Shown: piece after piece, positions 55,406-64,000 of the stretch
How the letters are laid out: the number at the start of each line of letters is the position of its first letter
Numbering within the stretch: the stretch's first letter is position 1
Assembly (NCBI RefSeq): GCF_963678635.1
Contig: NC_087065.1
Coordinates: 77,509,396 to 77,573,395 of the forward strand
Direction: 5' to 3'
From: Symsagittifera roscoffensis
Taxonomy: Eukaryota; Xenacoelomorpha; Acoela; Convolutidae
Length of the DNA stretch: 64,000 nt
Notes under the pieces: model-generated
What the model was told of the DNA's origin: nothing
Seen by the model: the letters and a program-made list of their open reading frames with translations, nothing else
The model's database searches: none
Translations under genes and position numbers: made by a program

Positions 55406-58400
55406 ATGAGTCTAGACACGTCAAGGATACCTAAACGAGGTAATAGCTCTAGGAAATTCATACCTAAAAAGCAAAGAAAAACAATGACCGACCCTTTTGT
55501 GGATCGGATCAAACGAGCCCGGACCGACAAAGTAGAGACGGTTTCAGGCAGAATGGTTGAAACTAGGAGTCAGAAGTCCTCAGAAGAACAAAAAGCTATG
55601 TTAGAAGTGGAGGTCCATACGGACCAGGCCATGAATGAGAACCAGGAAGTAAATGGACCGGAGGGGAGAGGCAGAAGGCTGGCGAGCGAATCTACTCCGG
55701 TAGAACAAGGCCATAATTTTGCCACTTCCACCGGGACATTGGACCGAGAGGAGATGTCGGAACTGTCCGACATCTCAACTGAAATAGTGGCAACTAGAAG
55801 ATCCCCAACAGAAAACACCATGATGGCAGGCGGAACTGAGAAACAAACAACGTCTTCATCGTTCTCAGAAAGAATGAGGAACACCTTAGGAAACATCTTT
55901 CCATTCACCATGGGAGTGGGCACAGGAAATGAAGGTGAATCCCAGGAGGAAGAAGACGACGAAGACGAGCAAGTGGACTTTGGATCTCAAGTCAGCCTCA
56001 ATCGTTTGACCCAGGAGAATGAGGCAAACTTCGAAAGAGAGACTGGAACCATGGACAAATTTGGTGTGGTGAGAACGACAAGCAAAGACGCAAACACACC
56101 AGGCCAGTCGAGAAGCTTTGCGTTTATGACAAATTCAGAGCCGCGAACTGGGGAGAGTAGAAACAAAGGGCTAGGCAACGCGTTGGCGGATCCTGAAGTG
56201 GATAATGAAAAGACGTTGATACAGAGAGTAAAAGCCCGAATTTCGACCAGCACGAAGCTACCTGGGACCGACAGGGTGACACCGCCACTAGTGACGCCAC
56301 TCGTGGATAACGGGGCAGCATTAGAAGAAGCCTTGAACAACATAGTGGGCAGTATAGGAGAACAAAACGAACAGATGTCCTTAAGAATGAGTGAACTAGA
56401 AAGAGCAGTTCACATTGAGAGAGAAAGTCTACGGGAAGAAATAAACCGCAATAGACAAGAAGTTGGTAGGAGCAAAAAACGCTTGAAAGAAAGAACGGAC
56501 GAGCACATAGCGAAAAACTTGTCGCGAATGACAAGAGAAGCGGAACAGAGAGAGTTACGCTTAAGAGACGACATGGAGAAAATGAGAAATCAGCAGGAGC
56601 AGTCTCTTGGGACTCTTGACACAAAGATAGATGCGATGATGGAGACGCGAACTCAGGCTATCATGGATATGTTGGACGGGCTACTAGGCAGCAAGAGTGG
56701 ACCAAAAGAAAGGGAACCGAACTCGGGAGGTCCCAGCAGGGAGCCGAAGGTGAACTTCAATGACCATCATAGGAGGAGGACATATGGATCCACTAGAGGT
56801 AGCGGCAGTTCATCAGGCTACGCCACAAGGGATAATAGAACATGGGGCCCGAACAGTAGAGCAAGTTCATCGGGGAACAGACAGACCTCTAACGAACGAC
56901 CAACGCAAGGCACACATGCGACTGGGAGAGGTGATTCCGGTAACAGGAGACATGCGAGCCCAGGGAGGAGTCATGTGGGCCAAGGGGGAAACACTCACGG
57001 CGATTCGGATTGCAGGAATGCACCGAATACAGAGCCTTTGACAATGTGTGATGACACTCAAGCGGGGCACTCGAGAGATGCCACGGCAATGGCCACAGCC
57101 TTTGAACCCCTAAACAGGTCTTTAGAGACACTCCTTACAAGGTTATCCAAAACCAATGAACGCAGTGAGAAGTCCAGAAGAGTCTTTAAGAAACCAAGAT
57201 GCTTCAAAGATGAATCTGATGGCTGTATTGATACCTGGATAGAGGTAATGAAACTGCGTTTCGAGGAAGAGGACTTGTCGGAAAGACAAGAATGCAGTGC
57301 GCTCACCAGTAACTTGGAAGGGACAGCCCTGAACTGTGTCATGGCCAAGAAGCAATATCAGCGTGATACAGCCGAGAAAATCTTCGAGATCTTGTTAAAC
57401 CGTTTTAGATCAGGGGTGCAGGGGCACCAAGCAATGATGCGCTTCGAGAAACGGAGGCAACGAGAAGATGAAACGATAGACAAGTTTCTAGATGACTTGG
57501 AAATGCTGAGAAGACGCAGCCAACCGGATGAGTCGAACCGAAGGATGAAACTGGCAGTAGCCTCAAAATTCATCGATGGTGTGAAAAATGATGAACTTCG
57601 AACAATACTAGCAACGCATTACACACCACTATCAACCAATGCGCCAACAGCAGAGGGGTTGAGGCTCAAGTCAAAAGAATATCTTTTGTTGAAACCTCCT
57701 TCGAGATCTGGATACTATAAGAACAATAATGGAAATTTTAACAACGGACCAGCAAACCAAGGGAACAACTGGTACAAACCGCGGGATGACATGGAAAAGA
57801 GACGCTCTTGTGCCAATTGCAGTTCAACGGACCGTCATGTATCAGCATGCCCAACTTACAAACAAGGCATGAAAGCAATAGGCTTTAGCCTCGACGACGA
57901 AGATGCGTCAGAAGTTGACCATGAGGATTTCCTGAGAGGAGTAATTGCAAAATTCGGCCCGAAGTGTTTCTTTTGCACCTTGGAAGGTCATTTTAAATCA
58001 GATTGTCCGCAATTCTGGGATGCAGTTGCAGACATCAAGCATCCAAGGCATGAGGAAGCCTTATCAGGAGTGAAAGCCAGCAAGGCTCGCCTGTTGAGTG
58101 AAACGGAGGCGCGCAGAAAAGTCAAACCGCAAGAGCTGGCGACGAAGAAAATGCAGGCGGTAACTGAAGAGACACGTGAACCGGAACCAGTGACTGCGGC
58201 CGATGACTTCAAGATTGATTGTAGGGCAGCCGCGAGGGACGCTCTAAATAGAGTGCAGCAGGAACTGGTGACGAAAGAGATCGAACAAAAAGTGAAACTC
58301 GAACTGGAGAATGAGAAACTACAAGAGCAACTGAATACCTTCGAAGCAACGGAGGTCGAAGAGACTAAAACACCAAGCAGTTTGAGCATGAAACTTAATG

Positions 58401-60055
58401 TGATCTCCGGTCAGAGGTTCGGCATGGTGCCACAAGGAAGCAAGATACAGTCGATATTCTCAGTGGCTGGACACCAGGTAATCAGAAATCTGAGTGAACC
58501 ATCTGAGTTCACTTTGATGCCTTTGGACACATATGCAGATTATCTGAGGCAGGTGGAGCCACGCACTGAGTCGAGGGCTGTGCGAGCACTACTAACAACA
58601 GGTGGCCCTCGCATAAAAAAACTTCATGGACGCTACCTGGAAGTCTTTGGGCCGTATCAAGTGATGCTGAACGTGGATGGAATCAGTATCTACACTAGGA
58701 CTTATGTAACAACAGATAATGACCAAATAGGGCAGATCTATTTGGGTGAGGAGGAACTCAAAGCCCGCAGGATAGGCCATGACGCCATGATGGAAAAAGA
58801 TGCAGTACACATTGGGTATGAAGCAGATGTGACCGCACATCTGCTCGACACCAACGGGAAGAAAATAGGAGTCACAGGGCTTCTGGACACAGGAGCGGTA
58901 GTGAGTGTGATGCCGATAAAAACTTGGGAAAGAATGGGCTTCACGAGGGAAGATCTGATTCCAACGAATCTCCGACTGGCCGCCGCCAATCGAGGAGCGA
59001 TTTACGTAGCTGGAAGGACACCAATAACAGTTCTCTACATGGGAGGACGGGATCTTTGGATGAGCTTCCTGGTGGTAGAGAATTTGAACGACGGCGACCA
59101 ATTCATCTCGGGCAGAGATTTCGTCAGGAATTTTGACGTGACGATTGACTTGAACAACGGTCTGATACGGATTAGAAGTCCGGACCGGAAGTATGTTAAG
59201 AAACCGATTAATAGGATAATAACAGACGAAAACAAGGTACCAATTTTTTTAGATAGAAAAGTGAAACTACAGCCAGGACAGGCTGTGGTGGCAATTTTTA
59301 GAATGAGAAATTTAAATTCGTTAAGCGATAGTAAACAGGTTTGTTTAGTACCAAATCCAAATAGTCAGAGTTCGGTGATTTTAGGCCGGAGCTTCTCGGT
59401 AACTCGAAACGGACTGTGTGTCAGTGATTTATTGAACACACTGGACACCACGGTTTCAATCCAGCGTGAAAAGAAGCTTGGTTACGCTTTGCCGATGAGG
59501 ACCGACTATGAGGAGACACAAAATTTGAAGAAACATAGCGTGGAAGACTGTCCTTATCGTGCCAATAAAGATGAAATTTTAAAGAGGATTAATGAACTAA
59601 AATTTATTCATAAATTGTTTTCAATGAAATCCGAAACGGACGACGGGTTATCGAGCTGCTCGAATTTTCCGGAACGCACCTCGTCATATGAACTAGAATC
59701 TGACAAACCGGTTTTGCCAGAGATAGAACATTTAAAAGGGGAAATAGGTGAGGGAGATTTCGAAAAATTGCGGGACCTCTTAAATCGGAACGCAGATGTA
59801 TTTTCAAAACAAAAGGCGGATATCGGTTGCTGTAATTTCGTCGAACACGAAATCGAACTTAAAGAGGGCGCCGTTCCCCATAGGGAAGGCACAAGACGAA
59901 TGACGCCACACAAGTCGGAAGCGTGCCGAGCGGAAATAGAAATGTTGCTCGAATACGACATGATAGAACCCTCTAAATCGCCATGGGCTTGCGGTGTAGT
60001 AATGGCGAAAAAGAAAGAGGGCAGCTTAGGTTTTGTTGCGACTTTCGTTACTTGA
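55406..60055 (+). pseudogene. Gag, protease and RT N terminus in one long frame (copy 2)
   Basis: Begins MSLDTSRIPKRGNSS and stays open for about 1549 codons. It contains an acidic segment (EEEDDEDEQVDFG), the coiled coil (about 330-430), two zinc knuckles and the protease LLDTGAVVSVMP (aspartate at about 1161). The first knuckle reads CANCSSTDRHVSAC, so its third ligand histidine is arginine; the second (CFFCTLEGHFKSDC) is intact. Downstream of the protease core lies the segment deleted in copy 1 (GRDFVRNFDVTIDL and neighbours). The frame ends at FVATFVT, leaving the RT frame at the same place as copy 1. An insertion relative to copy 1 (LNCVMAKK near residue 650) is also seen. Confidence 0.85.
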
Positions 60056-60975
60056 ACGCGGTAACGATAAAAGATGCGTACCCGATACCGCGAATAGACG
60101 AGAGCCTCTCTAAGCTTGGTGATGCCAAGTTCTTCACCACATTGGACTTGGGTTCTGCCTTCTGGCAGGTCCCTCTGCGGAAGAAGGATAGAGAGAAAAA
60201 CGGATTTGCGTGCGAATTAGGGTTGTGCCAGTGGAAGATGATGCCCTTCGGCTTGTGCAACGCAACGGCCACTTTTCAAAGACTGATGGCCACTTTTCAA
60301 AGAAAGAAGAACGGTAACCTTGTGATGTGTTACATGGACGACGTGGTCATAGCGACACCAACCCTGGAAGACCATATTGATCGGCTCGATGAGGTCTTTG
60401 GATGCATGAAAAGAGCAGGCTTGAAGTGCAAACCATCGAAATGTGAAATCCTCAGGGATTCAATCAAGTACCTGGGAAGAATGGTGGACAGGCATGGTGT
60501 GAGGCCGGACCCGGAAGCAGTAGAAGCAGTGTTGACATGGAAGGCTCCCAGAACGGACACACAGCTCCTGAGCTTCTTAGGGTTTGCCAACTACTACCGG
60601 GAGTTCATAAAAGGATATGCGGACAAGGTGTATCCGATGCAGAAGCTGATGCGCAACAAAGGGAAAAAGTTCGAATGGAGCGATGAAGCACAAGTTGCCT
60701 TCGAGAACATATGGCGGGAACTGTGCGAAGCGCCAGTGCTAGGCATGCCTACAGAAAAGGGCATGTATGTTCTGGACACAGACGCATCGGTAGTAGCCAT
60801 CTCAGGAATATTGCATCAGGAGCAAGAATGGAATGGAAGAACGGTTCTCCGTCCCATTGCATACGGTAGCAAGGTCTTGAGTGACACTGAGATGAGATAT
60901 GGCGCACCAAAGGCAGAAATGTTTGCAGTAGTCACATTTGTGGAAAAATACCGCTCGGGGAAGCGCTCCATTTAA
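59983..60975 (+). pseudogene. RT and RNase H start (copy 2)
   Basis: The RT core has TTLDLGSAFWQVPL and CYMDDVVIAT (copy 1 has YVDD), and the RNase H start has VLDTDASVVAISG. A local duplication of ATGGCCACTTTTCAAAGA replaces a few codons before the YMDD box. The frame ends at VEKYRSGKRSI because of a short deletion and replacement at about 60952, where copy 1 continues through AYLGSAPF. Confidence 0.8.
60007..60013 (+). promoter_or_regulatory. Possible -1 frameshift site inside RT (copy 2)
   Basis: GCG AAA AAG at the point where the frame moves by -1 to LRFCCDFRYLN. The heptamer GAAAAAG is identical to that in copy 1 although bases just after it differ (GAGGGC here, GGGGGC there). No clear pseudoknot was worked out downstream. 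Confidence 0.3.
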
Positions 60976-61444
60976 GTTACGCGTAGACAACAGAGCGTTA
61001 TCCTGGTTGAAGACCTACTCGATGGATCAGAGTTATATTGGTAGATGGATAGTAAGATTGGATGGCTACCATATGATAATCGAACACAGGATGCGTGATA
61101 AACACCTGAATGCTGACAGCCTAAGCAAGAAAACTGAGTTCTATGAAAGATTGGAGCAGAAGCAAGCCAATCAGGCAGAAATAAAGAAAGGATTTTTGTT
61201 TCTGGACAGAGAAACTTATGAAGCGCTTCCCTTAACGAGATGGTTGGATAAGTCTGGATATCCAATTCCAGGGCATCCTGAGTTACCTGTAGAGAAAGCT
61301 GCCGAGATAAAGATCCTATCCAAGGAGGACCCGGTCCCCTTGGATCTGTTGCTGCGCTCAAACCTGGTCCAACAAGAACTCTCTCGCATGAACATAAACA
61401 GCCTCTCATTATTGGATAAGACGGTGCAGACACACCGCAAGTGA
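60938..61444 (+). pseudogene. RNase H end and linker (copy 2)
   Basis: Continues RNase H in another frame (FKLRVDNRALSWLKTY) and then a linker collinear with copy 1. A 2-base deletion at about 61430 relative to copy 1 moves the frame again and ends this piece at a TGA. Confidence 0.7.
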
Positions 61445-61728
61445 TGCGGATGCTGGGTGGATTGTTAGAAAGAGAAGTGACCAGAGATGACCCCGAGTGG
61501 ACAGCAGCAGTGGCTTCACTAACAATCAGGGAAATGGCGAAGACCATGCCGTCCAGACGACAGCACGAAGAGAACGAGAGGGATTGTAGGACAATAGTTC
61601 AGCATCTAGTATCCGCAATACCACACGAGGTTTTAACCAGTACTTCTTTCGGACGGAAAGAACAGGGGAGCAGTACGCGAAAGAAAACCGTTACCTTTGT
61701 GGACCAGGACAAAGAAGGTGAGAAGTGA
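61441..61728 (+). pseudogene. Linker piece ending at a nonsense codon (copy 2)
   Basis: Collinear with the linker of copy 1 (MLGGLLEREVTRDDPEW). Ends KEGEK at TGA where copy 1 has a leucine codon (TTA); the same frame continues beyond. It carries no known domain. Confidence 0.65.
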
Positions 61729-63381
61729 GAACAAAACCTGCTGCAAGATTGTTTGTCCGAGGATACGAATGATGAGAAGAGCCAGCGAGTACAACATCAA
61801 CACCCGGGACAAGAAAGTTTGTCCGGGGAGTCTGAGATAGATGAAAAAGTTACTGATGAGAAACATGACCTGGGGAACACGGTTTTGTCCGGGGAGTTCA
61901 GATGGATGCGAAGAAGGCACAGACATGATCTGGAGGAGCGTGCAGACTCCATCACAACCTCTTCAACAGATGACAATTCCCGAAACTCAGGAATTGACAC
62001 CTATTCAGACAGGAACTCGAGCTCGGGATCAGAACTGTCCGAACTAGCGATCCACACATTACTAGTGGAAACTCGTGCAAGGGATCTGGACAGAGAGGTG
62101 TACCAGGATCCTGACAGTGATCGCTACCTTATACCAAGCGAAAGAGTCTTTGACAACGCAGCAGATTATTTGGAGACAATAGCGGTATCGAAACGTTCGA
62201 TAAGTCTGTTGCCACAAAAAGAGGTAGTCAGGACTGATCTTCAGCCGTTCAAGCAAGAAACACAGCCGCTGGCGAATATTTGGTGCGTTAAGATGGAAGA
62301 AGACACACACCAGCCCAATGAGCTGAATAGTCAGATGAGGGTCATGAAGACGTATTTGAAGGCGAGATACAGACTCTCGGATCTTCTAAGGGCGCAGAGA
62401 AATGATCGCATGACAAGCAACCTGAAAAGGTGGATCGAGAATGGTTCTACGGATAAAGGGGACCTCGAGAAAGACAGTTATCGTATCCTGAGACAGTACT
62501 TCATGCAGAAGGAGGGGAGGTTATATTTGAACAAGGACGGGATTGTGGCTTGCAAAAGAAGAGAAGAAGACAGATTCCTATACAAGGATAACGCGATAGT
62601 AATGCCGCAACTCTATCAGACAGAACTATTATTTAGGTCGCATGATCAGATGGGCCATCAGGGGATCGACAAAGTATATCAGAGGATCCTGAAGCACTTC
62701 GAGTGGCCTGAAATGAAAAAAGCATGCGAGAAGTGGGTATCAGCATGTCTGTCATTCCAACAAGTCAAGGATCCAAGGAAGGTGCGATTTCCTTTACAAT
62801 CGATCGAGTCGTCTGAATTCAACGAGGTGGTGCAGATATATCAACAAAAGATATGCATGACAGACAGTGGTTATAATCAGGTGTTGGTCATGATAGATCA
62901 TTTCACGAAGTATGCAGAGGCCGTGCCCTGCATAACTGCCTCGGCGGAAGAGACATGCGACCACCTGATCAATACGTGGATAGCGAGACATGGTTGTCCG
63001 ATGACGTTTCAATCGGATAATGGAACAGCTTTCGTAGGAGAGCTTAAGAAAGAGCTTATGAGACGCTCACAGGTTGCTCAGGCTCACTCCACGACATACC
63101 ACCCCCAGACGAATGGCTTAGTGGAAAGACAGAATAGGACGTTAGTGTCGATGCTGAGAGTATATTGTTCCAGGGACATGACCTATTGGGACAGATACCT
63201 TCCACAGGTGATGGGAGCCTATAATAGCACGCAACACTCCACCACTGGAGTTAGTCCACACATGATGCTAACTGGACACGAGAAGTCTTTACCCTTAACC
63301 TTTTTCTACCCAGAGTATGAGGGAAAGAAAACGTCTCCACAGGTCTACGTGAGGGATGTGATCAGACGTCAACAGGAGTAG
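61729..63381 (+). pseudogene. Linker with LSGE repeats, integrase HHCC and core (copy 2)
   Basis: The linker has a degenerate first LSED and two intact LSGE words, then the about 90-codon stretch missing from copy 1. The zinc region has SHDQMGHQG but CLSF instead of CLSC, so one ligand is lost. In the core the first catalytic aspartate is tyrosine (VVQIYQQ); FQSDNGTAF and GLVERQN are intact. It ends at a TAG after RRQQE where copy 1 has TTG. This integrase is inactive by three independent changes. Confidence 0.8.
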
Positions 63382-63922
63382 AACGATTTATGTAGACGAA
63401 ATACTCAGCAAGCACAGGCAAGGCAGAGGAAAAAATTCGACAAGAAAGCAGCTGGTGCAAAAGCTTACTCGGTGGGAGATTACGTATGGGTATTTCAGAA
63501 CGTTATACCACCGAAAGGAACGAAAAAGCTCCTAAAAAAATTGGAGGGGACCCTTCATGATTACGGAAGTGCATCAGGAGGGAAGCTTTTATAGACTGAG
63601 TACTGGCCGAGCCGCTCATTGCGAAAACATTAAACCACACAATCCATCGACAAAAGACTGGTGTATACCTGCAGACATGGAAGAAGGGGATTATCTAATA
63701 ATGGATCCTGCTTGTGAGGTCAACGAGAAGGGCACGAGGGAGAAGAACGATGGAAAAGATGTCGTGGAGGAAGGAACGAATACACCGCTGGACCTGGATC
63801 CAAACGAGGTGATCGAAGCGGACGATGAAACCTTACCCTACGCAGAGGAGGATTGGCAGGATCCCGAACAGATAGAGGTTGGAACCGGATCTTCCGTTCA
63901 CGATACAGACTCGTCAGAATGA
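63382..63922 (+). pseudogene. Integrase C-terminal domain remnant (copy 2)
   Basis: The basic region continues after the TAG, then an extra T in the A-run at about 63540 shifts the GPF motif out of frame. A later frame (from 63557, MITEVHQEGSFYRLSTGRA) covers the rest of the domain and the acidic tail. A 10-base deletion near 63877 shifts the end again, so this frame stops at 63922. Confidence 0.7.
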
Positions 63923-63932
63923 CGGGACAAGA

Positions 63933-63939
63933 CCCAAAA
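63933..63939 (+). promoter_or_regulatory. Candidate -1 slippery heptamer CCCAAAA before the macrodomain ORF
   Basis: In the ancestral integrase frame (by alignment with copy 1) the codons are GAC CCA AAA, so C-CCA-AAA fits X-XXY-YYZ. After a -1 step the frame is open through AAG AAA TAT AAC CCT into the macrodomain-like ORF. Copy 1 has CGA GAC CAA GAT here, so the heptamer is absent from that copy and may have been lost there. The window ends 60 bases later. Confidence 0.4.
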
Positions 63940-64000
63940 AGAAATATAACCCTTACGGTGACGACTTTGTAGTGGATAGGATAGATCTGAAGAAGATAGT

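Larger units (their letters stand above)
54641..64000 (+). mobile_element. Ty3/gypsy-type retroelement, copy 2 (5' part, window-truncated)
   Basis: Collinear with copy 1 from the leader to the start of the macrodomain-like ORF, where the window ends. It keeps the parts of protease and the pre-integrase linker that copy 1 lost, but has its own stops and frameshifts in RNase H, the linker and integrase. It lies head-to-head with copy 1 and is preceded by a foldback arm rather than by a same-sense LTR. Confidence 0.8.

Overview
The window looks like animal nuclear DNA, probably from an invertebrate. It carries a SART3-type splicing factor gene, a long A/T-rich satellite, Ty3/gypsy-type retroelements and a hAT-like MITE. 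Nothing in it looks bacterial and no rRNA, tRNA or CRISPR array was seen. I cannot name the species from the sequence.

Layout. (1) 1-22175 is one satellite array. Units of about 555 and 457 bp vary on the left, a dimer of about 1.1 kb dominates at about 13.0-18.6 kb, and a unit of about 1.4 kb with an extra non-satellite block lies at 19.1-22.1 kb. (2) 22275-25149 (minus) is the only host gene I can support, a SART3 homologue (HAT repeats, nuclear localisation segment, two RRMs). Its first exon is split by a 332-bp hAT-like MITE at 24751-25082; removing the MITE and one copy of the target duplication leaves the frame unbroken. (3) 25797-27041 holds an inverted long terminal repeat (LTR) and leader fragment. 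(4) 27042-45245 (minus) is an apparently complete but damaged LTR retroelement of about 18.2 kb: 5' LTR, candidate primer site, leader of about 1.2 kb, gag with two zinc knuckles, protease, reverse transcriptase, RNase H, integrase, then about 6 kb of extra ORFs, 3' leader and 3' LTR. (5) 45246-54640 is a nest of foldbacks, LTRs, leaders and a short minisatellite built on CCGGAGGGGTC. It contains a truncated third copy of the retroelement 5' end. (6) 54641-64000 (plus) is a second long retroelement copy, head-to-head with the first, cut by the window end just as its extra ORFs begin.

The most interesting part is the 3' half of the retroelement at 28.8-35.1 kb. Directly after integrase comes an ORF resembling the OARD1/TARG1 type of ADP-ribose-binding macrodomain. 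Then four ORFs (A-D) lie in one single reading frame and are separated only by TAG, TAG and TAA. ORF C is an SGNH hydrolase-like protein whose nucleophile motif (GDS) lies between the upstream TAG and the first ATG, so it is reached only by reading through that stop or by a non-AUG start. That TAG is followed by CAA CCA, which fits the UAG-CAR-YYA readthrough context known from tobamoviruses. Both long copies also carry a -1 frame change at the same place inside the reverse transcriptase.

All copies carry disabling mutations (stops, frameshifts, deletions, lost zinc or catalytic residues), which I describe but do not repair. Boundaries of the nested repeats are accurate to a few bases where a sharp junction exists and to tens of bases elsewhere.
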